Shown here one piece after another: positions 8,573-18,045 of a stretch of DNA of 64,000 nt. Every line of letters starts with the position of its first letter. The first letter of the stretch is position 1. The notes beneath the pieces are model-generated. The model had not been told where the DNA came from. It searched no databases and worked only from the letters and a program-made list of their open reading frames with translations. Made by a program: the position numbers and the translations under genes. The DNA comes from an uncultured Pseudomonas sp. (lineage in GTDB: Bacteria > Pseudomonadota > Gammaproteobacteria > Pseudomonadales > Pseudomonadaceae), in the NCBI RefSeq assembly GCF_943846705.1, contig NZ_OX044366.1, positions 3,596,001 through 3,660,000 of the forward strand. The letters run 5' to 3'.

Positions 8573-9703
8573 ATGGCTAATTCATGGCGCATCACTGCTC
8601 TACGCGACCGTCACCTAGCGCTCGGCTCCTCCCTTGAGGACTGGAATGGTATGGGCACGCCCTGGACCTACTCCAGTGACCTGGCTGACCACCACGAAGC
8701 GATCCGTACCCGCGCCGGCCTGATGGATGTATCCGGTCTAAAGAAAGTGCACTACGTCGGCCCTCACGCCGAAAGCCTGCTCGACTTCGCCACCACTCGC
8801 GACATGAGCAAGCTTTATCCGGGTAAATCGGTCTACGCCAGCATGCTCGATGAAGACGGTAAGTTTGTTGATGACTGCATCGTATATCGCACCGGTCCCA
8901 ACGCCTTCATGGTGGTGCATGGTGCCGGCACCGGCTACGAGATGTTGATCCGCTCAGCCCAAGGCCGCCAGGTCGCTGTTTTGTTCGATGACGACCTGCA
9001 CGATCTGTCCCTTCAAGGCCCACTGGCTGTCGATTTCTTGGCCGAGCACGTACCTGGGATCCGTGACCTGCCTTACTTCCATCACCTGCAAGGCAAGCTG
9101 TTTGGCCGCCCGGTGATGATCTCGCGCACCGGCTACACCGGCGAACGCGGCTATGAAATTTTCTGCAAAGCCGCCGATGCACCAATCATCTGGGACGGCA
9201 TCCTCGAACACGGCAAAGGCATGGGCATTATCCCGTGCGCCTTTACTGCGCTGGATTGGCTGCGGGTCGAAAGCTACCTGCTGTTCTTCCCCTACGACAA
9301 CTCGCAGATGTACCCCTTCGCCGATCAGAAAGCCGGCGACACCCTTTGGGAGCTGGGCCTGGACTTCACCGTATCACCAGGCAAGCAGGACTTCCGTGGC
9401 GCCAGCGAGCACCAGCGTCTGCAAGGCAAAGAGCGCTTCAAGATTTTCGGCGTACTGCTCGACGGTCAGCAGGCGGCCGAAGGCGGCGACACCCTCTGGC
9501 ACGAAGGCCGCCAGGTCGGTGTGATCACCTGCGGCATGTACTCACGCCTCACCGATCGTTCGATGGCAATTGCCCGTTTCGAGCCGGGCTACGCCGAACA
9601 AGGCGTGGCACTGGAGGTTCGCGGCAGCCTGCAAACCCACGCGATCGCGCACACGCTGCCCTTCGATGATCCGGAAAAAAAGAAACGCACAGCCAAAGGC
9701 TAA
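8573..9703 (+). CDS. Aminomethyltransferase-like (GcvT) tetrahydrofolate subunit of dimethylamine monooxygenase
   Basis: This 376-aa protein has the full GcvT fold: an N-terminal folate-binding domain with GLMDVSGLKKVHYVGPHAE (about residues 44-62) and MISRTGYTGERGYEIFCK (about 182-199), then a C-terminal barrel. In dimethylamine monooxygenase the GcvT-like subunit traps formaldehyde on tetrahydrofolate as methylene-THF, and the downstream purU and folD genes are the logical next steps. It differs from glycine cleavage T protein by position and by the lack of gcvH/gcvP nearby. A DmdA-like demethylase is a weaker alternative, made unlikely by its place behind the haem subunit. The Lys-rich tail KKKRTAKG is unusual. 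Confidence 0.82.
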   Translation: MANSWRITALRDRHLALGSSLEDWNGMGTPWTYSSDLADHHEAIRTRAGLMDVSGLKKVHYVGPHAESLLDFATTRDMSKLYPGKSVYASMLDEDGKFVDDCIVYRTGPNAFMVVHGAGTGYEMLIRSAQGRQVAVLFDDDLHDLSLQGPLAVDFLAEHVPGIRDLPYFHHLQGKLFGRPVMISRTGYTGERGYEIFCKAADAPIIWDGILEHGKGMGIIPCAFTALDWLRVESYLLFFPYDNSQMYPFADQKAGDTLWELGLDFTVSPGKQDFRGASEHQRLQGKERFKIFGVLLDGQQAAEGGDTLWHEGRQVGVITCGMYSRLTDRSMAIARFEPGYAEQGVALEVRGSLQTHAIAHTLPFDDPEKKKRTAKG

Positions 9704-9742
9704 CCCCCCTAAGTCATTATTTTTATAGAGAGGTAGAGCTTC

Positions 9743-10609
9743 ATGGCTCCCGTATCAACCCAACACATCCTCAAGATCAGTTGCCCGGCAACCTCGGGAA
9801 TCGTCGCGGCTGTGACCACCTACCTGGCTGAGCATGAGTGCTACATCAGCGAACTGGCTCAGTTCGATGACGAGTTCACCGGGCGCTTCTTTATGCGCGC
9901 GGTATTTCGCTTCAACAGCGGCTGCGTGGGTGACACCACAGTGCTGCGTCAGGGTTTCGAAGACGTTGCCGTGCCGTTCGACATGGATTGGCAATTATTC
10001 GAGGCCGGCCAGCCGCCGCGCGTCCTGTTGATGGTCAGCAAGTTCGACCACTGTTTAACCGACTTGCTCTATCGCCACCAAAAAGGCGAGCTGGACATGC
10101 AGATCACCGCCATCGTCTCCAACCACCTCGACTTGCGTCCCATGGCCGAGCGTCAAGGCATTCGCTTTGTCTATCTGCCGGTGACTAAAGAGACGAAAAC
10201 CGAGCAAGAAATTGCGTTGATGAAGATCGTCGACGAAAGCAAAACCGATCTGGTGGTACTCGCTCGCTACATGCAGATCCTTTCGGACAGTCTGTGCAAG
10301 CAACTGGCCGGGCGCGCCATCAATATCCATCACTCCTTCCTGCCCGGCTTCAAGGGTGCCAAGCCCTACCACCAAGCCTATGCACGGGGTGTGAAGCTGA
10401 TTGGCGCGACCGCTCATTACGTCACCAGCGACCTCGATGAGGGCCCGATCATCGAGCAAGAAGTACAACGCGTGGATCACGCCTACCTGCCGGAAGATCT
10501 GGTAGCAATTGGCCGTGATACCGAAACCGTGGCTCTGTCAAAGGCGCTGAAATATCACCTTGAACACCGGGTTTTCATTAACTGCGACAAAACGGTGATC
10601 CTGCCATGA
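9743..10609 (+). CDS. purU: Formyltetrahydrofolate deformylase, copy 1
   Basis: PurU releases formate from 10-formyl-tetrahydrofolate and so regenerates free folate. The 288-aa protein has an N-terminal ACT domain (ILKISCPATSGIVAAVTTYL, about residues 9-28) and a C-terminal formyltransferase domain with NIHHSFLPGFKGAKPYH (about 227-243) and HYVTSDLDEGPIIEQEVQR. The catalytic Asn and His of the family are present in NIHHS. It overlaps folD by four bases (ATGA at 10606). In this operon it completes C1 oxidation to formate rather than serving purine synthesis. A second, closely similar copy stands at 25342-26208. Confidence 0.93.
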   Translation: MAPVSTQHILKISCPATSGIVAAVTTYLAEHECYISELAQFDDEFTGRFFMRAVFRFNSGCVGDTTVLRQGFEDVAVPFDMDWQLFEAGQPPRVLLMVSKFDHCLTDLLYRHQKGELDMQITAIVSNHLDLRPMAERQGIRFVYLPVTKETKTEQEIALMKIVDESKTDLVVLARYMQILSDSLCKQLAGRAINIHHSFLPGFKGAKPYHQAYARGVKLIGATAHYVTSDLDEGPIIEQEVQRVDHAYLPEDLVAIGRDTETVALSKALKYHLEHRVFINCDKTVILP

Positions 10610-11508
10610 GTGCCGCGACGCTGATCGATGGCAAGGCCTGTGCCGCAGCTGTAATCCGCGAGGTGAGTGCCGAGGTCAAGGCACTCAAAGACGTGGGTAT
10701 TGATCCGGGCCTCGCTGTGGTGTTGGTCGGCAGCGACCCGGCTAGCCAGGTATACGTGCGCAACAAAGTACTGCGCGCCGAAGAGACAGGCATTCGCTCG
10801 TTTGAACACAAGCTGGCCGCCGACACCTCACAAACAGCGTTGCTCAACCTGATCGAGCGCCTCAATGCCGACGCACAGGTGCACGGCATTCTGGTGCAAC
10901 TGCCGCTGCCTGGGCATATCGATGAGAACTGCGTCCTGCAGGCCGTTGACCCGCTTAAAGATGTCGATGGTTTTCACAGTGAAAACGTCGGTGGCCTGAG
11001 CCAAGGCCGCAAGGTGCTCACTCCTTGTACGCCTGCCGGCTGCATGCGCCTGCTAAAAGAGACGTGCGGTGAACTCAGTGGCAAGCACGCGGTGGTCATT
11101 GGCCGCTCGAATATCGTCGGCAAGCCAATGGCAGCGTTGCTGTTACAGGCCAACTGCAGCGTCACGGTGGTGCATTCGCGCAGCCACAACATCCGCGAAC
11201 TGTGCCGCCAGGCCGACATCGTGATTGCTGCTGTCGGTCGTCCGCAAATGGTTGATGCCAACTGGCTAAAGCCCGGCGCGGTAGTGATCGACGTGGGAAT
11301 TAACCGTATCGAGCAAAACGGCAAAAGTCGCTTGGTCGGAGACGTCGACTTCGACAGCGCTAAAGCCACAGCCTAGGCGATTACTCCGGTACCCGGAGGC
11401 GTCGGCCCCATGACCATCGCCTACCTGATGAAAAACACCGTTACTGCGGCGCAGCTGCAATACCCGGCTGCTCGCCAGGCTAAACCTTCTATGGAGATTC
11501 CAGCATGA
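10606..11508 (+). pseudogene. folD: folD copy 1 interrupted by an in-frame amber stop
   Basis: FolD is methylene-THF dehydrogenase/cyclohydrolase. Residues 1-256 are intact and include YVRNK and the NADP motif VVIGRSNIVGKPMAALL (about 164-180). A TAG at 11374-11376 then ends the frame. Reading through it, the same frame continues AITPVPGGVGPMTIAYLMKN, the essential C-terminal FolD motif, and ends at 11508. There the stop overlaps the tmm start as ATGA, the usual coupling in this operon. The second folD copy has Ser (TCG) at the aligned position, so one C-to-A change explains the stop. The truncated product lacks the PGGVGPMT loop and is probably inactive. Sequencing error, recent mutation or amber suppression remain possible; no pyrrolysine genes are seen. 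Confidence 0.85.
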
Positions 11509-12875
11509 AAAAGCGAGTTGCCATCATCGGTGCTGGCCCCTGCGGCCTGGCCCAATTACGTGCATTTCAGTCAGCCAAGGAGCAAGGCGCAGATTGTCCG
11601 GAAGTAGTCTGCTACGAGAAACAATCGGATTGGGGCGGCATGTGGAATTACACCTGGCGCACCGGCATCGACCAGCACGGTGAACCGGTCCATGGCAGCA
11701 TGTACCGCTACCTCTGGTCCAACGGGCCGAAAGAGTGCCTGGAGTTTGCTGACTACAGTTTCGACGAGCATTTCGGCCGCCCCCTAGGCTCCTACCCACC
11801 ACGCGAAGTGCTTTGGGACTACATTAAGGGCCGCGTCGAAAAAGCCGGCGTTCGCCAGTTTATCCAGTTCAATACAACGGTGCGCGGCGTCAGCTATGAC
11901 CAGGACAGCGGCCTGTTTAGCGTCACCGTGCACAGCTACGACAATGACCAAACCAGCACCGAAATCTTTGATTATGTGGTGGTCGCCAGCGGTCATTTCT
12001 CCACCCCCAACGTGCCCTATTTCGAAGGCTTCGAAAGCTTTGGCGGTCGTGTGCTGCATGCCCATGACTTCCGCGATGCGCTGGAGTTCAAAGGCAAAGA
12101 TGTCCTGATCGTTGGCGGCAGCTACTCAGCCGAAGACATCGGTTCTCAGTGCTACAAGTACGGCGCCCGCTCGATCACCAGTTGTTACCGCAGTGCGCCG
12201 ATGGGCTACCGCTGGCCGGAGAACTGGAAAGAGAAGCCACTGCTGCAACGCATGACCGGCAAAACCGCCTGGTTTGCCGACGGCACGCACCACCATGTCG
12301 ACGCGATCATTTTGTGCACCGGCTACAAGCACCACTTCCCCTTCCTCGCCGAAGAGCTGCGCCTGAAGACGGATAACCGGCTGTGGCCACTGAGCTTGTA
12401 CAAGGGCGTGTTCTGGGAGCAAAACCCCAAGCTGATTTACCTCGGCATGCAGGATCAGTGGTACAGCTTCAACATGTTCGACGCGCAGGCCTGGTATGCC
12501 CGCGACGTCATTCTCGGGCGCATCAATCTGCCCGATCTCGCGCAAATGAAAGCTGAAGATCTGGCGTGGCGACAAGAAGAGGAAATGCTCGAAACGGCGC
12601 AGCAAATGTTTGAGTTTCAGGGCGAGTACATCCGTCAGCTGATCGAAGCCACGGACTATCCGAGCTTTGATATTGCCGCGGTCAATCAGACATTCCTTGA
12701 TTGGAAGCATGACAAGTACGAGGACATCATGGGGTATCGCAACAAATGCTTCCGCTCGCTGATCAGCGGCACCATGGCCACACCGCATCACACGCCGTGG
12801 CTGGAAGCACTTGATGACTCCCTAGACGCCTACCTCAGCGAGACTCCGGCCGTTAGCCAAGTAACCGCTATCTGA
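11505..12875 (+). CDS. tmm: Trimethylamine monooxygenase (bacterial flavin-containing monooxygenase)
   Basis: Tmm oxidises trimethylamine to trimethylamine N-oxide with NADPH, FAD and oxygen. The 456-aa protein begins with the FAD motif IIGAGPCGLAQL (about residues 6-17). It carries the flavin-monooxygenase signature FGGRVLHAHDF (fit to FxGxxxHxxxF, about 179-189) and the NADPH motif VGGSYSAEDIG (about 204-214). SDWGGMWNYTW and SMYRYLWSNGPKE are characteristic of the Tmm branch in Methylophaga and marine bacteria. It overlaps the read-through end of folD by four bases and is followed by the TMAO demethylase gene, exactly the next step of the pathway. Methimazole-type FMO activity on other tertiary amines is likely as a side reaction. 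Confidence 0.93.
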   Translation: MKKRVAIIGAGPCGLAQLRAFQSAKEQGADCPEVVCYEKQSDWGGMWNYTWRTGIDQHGEPVHGSMYRYLWSNGPKECLEFADYSFDEHFGRPLGSYPPREVLWDYIKGRVEKAGVRQFIQFNTTVRGVSYDQDSGLFSVTVHSYDNDQTSTEIFDYVVVASGHFSTPNVPYFEGFESFGGRVLHAHDFRDALEFKGKDVLIVGGSYSAEDIGSQCYKYGARSITSCYRSAPMGYRWPENWKEKPLLQRMTGKTAWFADGTHHHVDAIILCTGYKHHFPFLAEELRLKTDNRLWPLSLYKGVFWEQNPKLIYLGMQDQWYSFNMFDAQAWYARDVILGRINLPDLAQMKAEDLAWRQEEEMLETAQQMFEFQGEYIRQLIEATDYPSFDIAAVNQTFLDWKHDKYEDIMGYRNKCFRSLISGTMATPHHTPWLEALDDSLDAYLSETPAVSQVTAI

Positions 12876-12919
12876 AGCCGTGCGGGGTGTTAAACGCCCC
12901 GCCCATGTGGAGCCTCACC

Positions 12920-15265
12920 ATGCGCCAACCTGTCATTTCTCGCCCCTGGGAACCGGCCCTGTTTGCCTGCGCGCCTAGCCTAGAGCGTCATCGAGTCGCC
13001 CCCGGCGGCCTTACGCTGATTAACCTTGAACCCGGCGATACGCTGCAGGTAATTGACCTCGAAGGTGATCAGCGCGCCGAACTGCATGCCTTTGCCAAAA
13101 ATGGCCAGGCGGCACTTGCCGCGCTAGGGCTTACCGCGACACCGCACGCAGAGTTCAGCCAACGCTTACTCGCCAATGGCAGCACTGAATCAATCCGCAG
13201 TCAGCGCAGGCTATTGGGCCTAGGTATCAATACCGCCGCCATGCAAACCGCGGCCAATCTGTGGCCCGCAAGCACACCCGCTGGATACAGTCGCACCCTG
13301 CATGCGGCCGAAGCCTTGGTGGTTATGGTCGCCGCACCCGGTGAAGACAGCCCGGTGTTCAGCCAGCTACGCGCCAGTGAGCTGCGCCTACTCATCCAGC
13401 GTGCCAACCCACGCCAAGTGCTTGCGCCGCCGCTGCCAGAGCCGCTTGGCGAGGTGATCGATGAATTCACCATCAAGCCCGGTACAGCGCAGGCGTATGC
13501 CGTAGCCGCGGGTCAATACATTCAAGTGCTCGACGTGGCCGGCCGACAATGTTCGGACTTCGTCGCCTTCGACCGCAGAAGCCTCGATGCGGGCCGAGAG
13601 ATCGACCTCGACCCCACCGTCACGCGCACGATTAATCACCACGCCTACCCCGGCCCAGGATTATTTAGTCGTTTCTTTGATCGCAATATGCAGCCGATGC
13701 TCGAAGTCTGCCGCGACACAGTGGGGCGGCACGACACCTTCGCCTTAGCCTGCACTGCCCGCTATTACGAGAATCAGGGCTACTTTGGCCACGCCAACTG
13801 CAGCGACAACATCAGCCGCGCGCTGGCAGAACATGGTGTTGCGGCGCGATCGGGCTGGCCCGCGATCAACTTCTTCTTCAACACGGCGATTGATGATCAT
13901 CAGCAATTGACCATGGACGAGCCGTGGTCACGCCCCGGCGACTACGTACTGATGCGCGCCAGTAATGACCTGATCTGCGCTAACAGTTCCTGCCCGGACG
14001 ACATCGACCCGGCCAACGGCTGGCAACCTACCGACATCCACATCCGCGTTTATTCTGCAAAGGAGCGTTTCAGTATCGCCATGGCCACGCGCATATCCCC
14101 AGATTCCGATCCTGTGCTGACTCGCGAGAGCGGCTTCCATGCAGGTACCAGTGCCCTCACCCGCCATTTTGTCGATTATCGCGGTTGGTGGACGCCTACT
14201 CACTTCGAAGGTTTCGGCGCATTGGAGGAGTACCACGGCTGCCGCGAGCATGTGGCCGTGATGGACCTCTCGGCCCTGCGCAAATTTGAAATCCTCGGCC
14301 CCGATGCCGAAGCCCTGCTCAACCACTGCCTGACCCGCGATGTACGCAAGTTGGCTATCGGCCAAGTGGTGTACTCAGCAATGTGCTACGAGCACGGCGG
14401 CATGCTCGACGACGGCACCTTGCTGCGCCTTGGCCAGGATGCTTTCCGCTGGATCTGCGGCGAAGACCACGGCGGCGTGTGGTTGCGCGAGCAGGCTGAA
14501 AAACTCGGCATGAAGGTCTGGATAAAATCGGCCTCCGAGCAAATCCATAACATTGCCGTGCAAGGGCCACTGAGTCGCGAGTTGCTAAGCCAGATGATCT
14601 GGACGCCGCCCAGTCAGCCAACGGTGAGCGAGCTGGGTTGGTTTCGCTTCCTAAATGGTCGCCTTGATGATTACAACGGCTGCCCACTGATGATCTCGCG
14701 CACCGGCTACACGGGCGAGTTGGGCTTTGAAATCTGGTGCCACCCAAGCGACGCCATGCGTGTCTGGGAACGCGTGTGGCAGCTCGGCAAACCACTCGGC
14801 TTGGTGCCGCTCGGCCTTGAAGCGCTGGACATGCTGCGCATCGAAGCCGGGCTGGTATTTGCGGGGTATGACTTTAGCGATCAGACCGACCCTTATGAAG
14901 CAGGTATCGGCTTCTGTGTACCGCTAAAGAGCAAGCAGGACGACTTTATCGGCCGCGCTGCCCTGCAACGGCGCAATGCCAGTCCACAACAGCGCTTGGT
15001 TGGGCTGGAGCTGGAGGGTAACGAGCCGGCCGCGCATGGCGATTGTGTTCGCGTTGGTCGAGCGCAAGTCGGTGTGATTACCAGTGCCACACGTTCACCG
15101 GTACTGGGCAAGAACATCGCCCTGTGCCGCCTGGCAATCGACTACTGCGAAGCCGGCACGGTCGTTGAAATCGGCAAACTCGACGGTTTACAGAAGCGCA
15201 TTAACGCACGCGTTTCCAGTGGAACGGTCGCCTACGACCCGGATAAATCAAGGGTCCGGAGTTAA
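12920..15265 (+). CDS. tdm: Trimethylamine N-oxide demethylase (DUF1989 + GcvT)
   Basis: Tdm splits TMAO into dimethylamine and formaldehyde and hands the C1 unit to tetrahydrofolate. The protein has about 781 residues. The N-terminal half is a DUF1989 metal-binding domain with AGRQCSDFVAF (about 202), GRHDTFALACTARYY (about 264), HANCSDN (about 287) and ICANSSCPDD (about 348). The C-terminal half is GcvT-like, with VMDLSALRKFEILGPDAE (about 440) and MISRTGYTGELGFEIWC (about 590). ATG 12920 was chosen because GGAG lies seven bases upstream; GTG 12887 and ATG 12905 are poorer. It follows tmm by 44 bases. No TmoXWV TMAO importer is seen, so TMAO is probably made internally by Tmm. Confidence 0.92.
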   Translation: MRQPVISRPWEPALFACAPSLERHRVAPGGLTLINLEPGDTLQVIDLEGDQRAELHAFAKNGQAALAALGLTATPHAEFSQRLLANGSTESIRSQRRLLGLGINTAAMQTAANLWPASTPAGYSRTLHAAEALVVMVAAPGEDSPVFSQLRASELRLLIQRANPRQVLAPPLPEPLGEVIDEFTIKPGTAQAYAVAAGQYIQVLDVAGRQCSDFVAFDRRSLDAGREIDLDPTVTRTINHHAYPGPGLFSRFFDRNMQPMLEVCRDTVGRHDTFALACTARYYENQGYFGHANCSDNISRALAEHGVAARSGWPAINFFFNTAIDDHQQLTMDEPWSRPGDYVLMRASNDLICANSSCPDDIDPANGWQPTDIHIRVYSAKERFSIAMATRISPDSDPVLTRESGFHAGTSALTRHFVDYRGWWTPTHFEGFGALEEYHGCREHVAVMDLSALRKFEILGPDAEALLNHCLTRDVRKLAIGQVVYSAMCYEHGGMLDDGTLLRLGQDAFRWICGEDHGGVWLREQAEKLGMKVWIKSASEQIHNIAVQGPLSRELLSQMIWTPPSQPTVSELGWFRFLNGRLDDYNGCPLMISRTGYTGELGFEIWCHPSDAMRVWERVWQLGKPLGLVPLGLEALDMLRIEAGLVFAGYDFSDQTDPYEAGIGFCVPLKSKQDDFIGRAALQRRNASPQQRLVGLELEGNEPAAHGDCVRVGRAQVGVITSATRSPVLGKNIALCRLAIDYCEAGTVVEIGKLDGLQKRINARVSSGTVAYDPDKSRVRS

Positions 15266-15360
15266 CCACAAGGAACGGCGGGGAAATTGCTAGCGCTCTG
15301 GTCGTCATGCTTTGGCACCAGCTGCCAGCAGCGCAGTTTCCCTAAGAGGAGCATTAATCC

Positions 15361-16347
15361 ATGTGGTTCAACAATAACGCCCGGCAGCTGGCTAGCGACC
15401 TCGCCAACGTGCTGACCCAGTTACCCGATCAGCACACCCATCAGGGTCAACAGCCTTCAGCGCTGCAACGCTACCCCCATTTACTCGCGGCCATCGAACG
15501 GCTCAGCCATCGCTGGCATACACACCATGCGCAGCACCAAGCCGAGCCTCTTGCGCCGCCACCGTGCTCCGCTGAGCAATATCAGCACTTACAGCAGCAA
15601 CTCGACGATGCCAATCGGCATAACGAACAGCTCCAACAGCAACTTCAGCAAAACCATACACAACTGGCACACGCTGAGGCGCAACAGGTGCAATGGCAGC
15701 AGGACGAACAGGCGTGGCAACTGACCAAGCAAACCCTCACCGAAGGCTGCTGGGATCTAACCGTCGTTAAGGGTGATGCCGATCATCCCGACAACCTGAT
15801 TTGCTGGTCCGAACAGTTCCGCAACCTGATCGGATACAACCGCACCGAGTTTACCGATGGCTGGGACAGCTTCTTTGCGGTGGTCAACCCCGACGACCTG
15901 AAGAAAGTTATGCAGGTCTTCGGTGACTTCATTGCTGACCCCAAAGGTCAACCCGCTTACGTCGTTGAATACCGCATGCAACACAAGCAGCGCGGCGAGC
16001 TTTGGTTCCGCGAGCGAGGTCGCTGCTTACGCAACAGCCAAGGCGTACTGCAACGTGTGATCGGAGCGGTACGCGAAATCACCGATGAAAAAGCCGCTGA
16101 AGATTTTCGCAAGCGCGAACAGAGCAACATCAAAAGCACCTACACCCAGATCGCCCAAGTAGCAGGCGTCATTAAGGGTATTGCGGATCAAACCAACTTG
16201 CTCGCACTCAACGCCGCCATCGAAGCCGCTCGCGCTGGCGAACAGGGTCGCGGCTTCGCTGTAGTCGCCGATGAGGTGCGCACGCTGGCCAAGCGCACCC
16301 AGGATTCGGTGCAACAGATTCAAACCATGTTGCAGCAACGCAACTAA
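15361..16347 (+). CDS. Soluble PAS-domain methyl-accepting chemotaxis protein
   Basis: This 328-aa cytoplasmic chemoreceptor lacks any membrane segment. A Gln-rich coiled coil (about residues 70-120) leads to a PAS domain with PDNLICWSEQFRNLIGYN and VVNPDDLKKVMQVF (about 142-190). A PAC-like ELWFRERGRC segment follows, then the signalling tip LLALNAAIEAARAGEQGRGF (about 281-300). The protein ends shortly after the tip, so most of the descending helix bundle is absent and no CheR-type C-terminal tail is seen. It has the ribosome site AGGAG and starts 95 bases after tdm, so it may be read from the same operon. It probably senses redox state, oxygen or a metabolite of methylamine oxidation. The ligand is unknown. 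Confidence 0.85.
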   Translation: MWFNNNARQLASDLANVLTQLPDQHTHQGQQPSALQRYPHLLAAIERLSHRWHTHHAQHQAEPLAPPPCSAEQYQHLQQQLDDANRHNEQLQQQLQQNHTQLAHAEAQQVQWQQDEQAWQLTKQTLTEGCWDLTVVKGDADHPDNLICWSEQFRNLIGYNRTEFTDGWDSFFAVVNPDDLKKVMQVFGDFIADPKGQPAYVVEYRMQHKQRGELWFRERGRCLRNSQGVLQRVIGAVREITDEKAAEDFRKREQSNIKSTYTQIAQVAGVIKGIADQTNLLALNAAIEAARAGEQGRGFAVVADEVRTLAKRTQDSVQQIQTMLQQRN

Positions 16348-16481
16348 ACGCTGGGTGCTGAGCCGCCCGATGACCCAAGAGCAGGCGCGCCCCACGGGAA
16401 ACGAACAGTAATGGGGCTTTTTCGCCGCCAACCAGTAGCGCTAACCCGCAGAGTTGCGCTTTTTGCGGACAAATAGAGAAA

Positions 16482-16497
16482 TGGCACAGGCCTTGCA
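16482..16497 (+). promoter_or_regulatory. Sigma-54 promoter of the Amt gene
   Basis: TGGCACAGGCCTTGCA fits the -24/-12 consensus TGGCACG-N4-TTGCA with one mismatch and the correct GG to GC spacing. It stands 118 bases before the amt start, pointing at it. Nitrogen control by NtrC is the likely activator, though no clear NtrC site was found upstream. Confidence 0.75.
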
Positions 16498-16498
16498 C

Positions 16499-16512
16499 TT
16501 TCTCAAAGGGAA
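16499..16512. promoter_or_regulatory. Degenerate TTCCC/GGGAA operator at the amt promoter
   Basis: TTTCTCAAAGGGAA matches the site TTTCCCAGAGGGAA at 24246-24259 in 12 of 14 bases and overlaps the expected sigma-54 start site. It is weaker than the other copies and could be chance. Confidence 0.35.
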
Positions 16513-16614
16513 CTTTTCTTAACCCAAGATAAATTAAAGGCCCACTCGCACCTACTCAACACTCGACCTGCCGAATACAAATCCACTTCTGAAAACTGCA
16601 TCGAGGACTCAACA

Positions 16615-17988
16615 ATGGAACAGGCCACCCCCACACTGGAAGAGCTACAACAGCTCATTCAGATGTCTAACACCATCAATATGGAAATTTTTTATTGGTG
16701 GTGTATCGCCTTGATGATGGTGATCCACGCTGGATTCCTGTCCTACGAAATTGGCGCCTCACGCCTGAAAAACGCCCTGACCGCGGGCGTCAAAAACATT
16801 CTGGCGTTCGCCTTCATTGTGCCGACGTTCTTTTTCTTCGGCTGGTGGATCTACAACGGCTTTTCCGGTGGACTGATCCCTGACCTGGACGGTGCCGCCG
16901 CCAGCTTGCCGTGGGCCAGTAGCATGGGGCCGAACATCACTGACAACGCCACCGGTATTTTCTGGGCCGCTTTTGTCCTGTTCGCCGCCACCACGGCATC
17001 GATCATGTCCGGTGCGCTTATCGAGCGAACCCGCATGAGTGCCTTTATCGTGCTGGCCATCATTCTGGGTTCGGGCGTCTGGATCCTGGGGGCCGCGTGG
17101 AGTTGGCATCCAGCCGGCTGGCTGACCACCGAGTGGGGCTTCCATGACGTCGGTGCTGCCGGCTGCGTGCACACCATCGCGGGTTTCTTCACCCTGGGCG
17201 TGGTGATGAACGTAGGTGCTCGTATTGGGCGCTTCAATGCCGATGGCAGCTCGAATAACATCGTTGGTCACAGCATGCCGATGAGCGTGATTGGCCTGAT
17301 GCTGGTTATCGTCGGTTTCTTCGGTTTCCTCGGTGGTTGCATCATCTATAACGGCGGCGGTCAGTGGACCAACATCTATGGTCAGCCAGCCACCCTCTCG
17401 GCATTTGCCTTCAACACCTTGATGGGTTTTTCCGGCGGTTTGATCGGTGCTTACCTGACCACTCGCGAGCCTTTCTGGATGATGTCCGGTGGACTGATCG
17501 GCATTGTTTCTGTGGCCCCAGGTTTGGACGTTTACTACCCACCGTTAGCCTTTGTTATTGGTATGGGTGTTGCCGCTGCCGCACCGCTGGTGCACAAGTT
17601 CTTGGGCAAGCGTGGTATCGATGATGCCGTTGGCGCATTCGCCGTCCATGGCTTCGGTGGCTTTGCCGGCCTGGTGCTCAGCGGTATTTTTATCGCGGGC
17701 TACCCGAACGTGATCGAAGGCTCCCCCGCCGTCAACTTCCTCGGCCAAACCGGCGGCGCAATCGTACTGGCTGCACTGGGCTTCATCCCTGGCTATTTCA
17801 TCTCGCTGCTGATGAAGAAAATGGGCGTTCTACGCGTACCTGCGCATGCTGAAGAACGTGGTCTGGACCTGGTAGAAGTACCGGCTCAAGCCTACCCAGA
17901 ATGGGCCATCACGGGTGCCAGCATCACCACGGTGTCGGAGAGCGAAGTGCGCCCTAATACGATCATTGGTGAAACCAAACCTGCGTGA
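16615..17988 (+). CDS. Ammonium/alkylammonium transporter, Amt family
   Basis: This 457-aa membrane channel of the Amt/Mep/Rh family has about eleven hydrophobic helices. The two pore histidines are present in DVGAAGCVHTIAG (about residue 184) and AVHGFGGFAGLVLSG (about 344), as is the Asp that precedes the first. The segment FAATTASIMSGALIERTRMS corresponds to the Phe-gate helix. There is no signal peptide, but a 25-residue hydrophilic N-terminus, ending near MSNTINMEIFYWW. No glnK gene accompanies it, unlike classical amtB. Its place beside the Tmm/Tdm/Dmm operon and its sigma-54 promoter suggest uptake or recapture of ammonium or methylammonium. The specificity cannot be read from the sequence. 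Confidence 0.88.
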   Translation: MEQATPTLEELQQLIQMSNTINMEIFYWWCIALMMVIHAGFLSYEIGASRLKNALTAGVKNILAFAFIVPTFFFFGWWIYNGFSGGLIPDLDGAAASLPWASSMGPNITDNATGIFWAAFVLFAATTASIMSGALIERTRMSAFIVLAIILGSGVWILGAAWSWHPAGWLTTEWGFHDVGAAGCVHTIAGFFTLGVVMNVGARIGRFNADGSSNNIVGHSMPMSVIGLMLVIVGFFGFLGGCIIYNGGGQWTNIYGQPATLSAFAFNTLMGFSGGLIGAYLTTREPFWMMSGGLIGIVSVAPGLDVYYPPLAFVIGMGVAAAAPLVHKFLGKRGIDDAVGAFAVHGFGGFAGLVLSGIFIAGYPNVIEGSPAVNFLGQTGGAIVLAALGFIPGYFISLLMKKMGVLRVPAHAEERGLDLVEVPAQAYPEWAITGASITTVSESEVRPNTIIGETKPA

Positions 17989-18045
17989 GTTTGAACCCCG
18001 TCACTCGGTATTTACGACCGGGTGACGCCATCTAGGAGAAATGCC

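Noticed and set aside
8573..9703. DMSP demethylase DmdA or glycine cleavage T protein
   Set aside because: The position directly behind the haem N-demethylase subunit, and the lack of gcvH/gcvP or DMSP genes, favour the monooxygenase folate subunit.
11374..11376. Pyrrolysine decoding of the folD amber codon
   Set aside because: Pyrrolysine use is tied to methanogen-type methyltransferases and pyl genes; none is seen here, and the aligned residue in the second copy is Ser.
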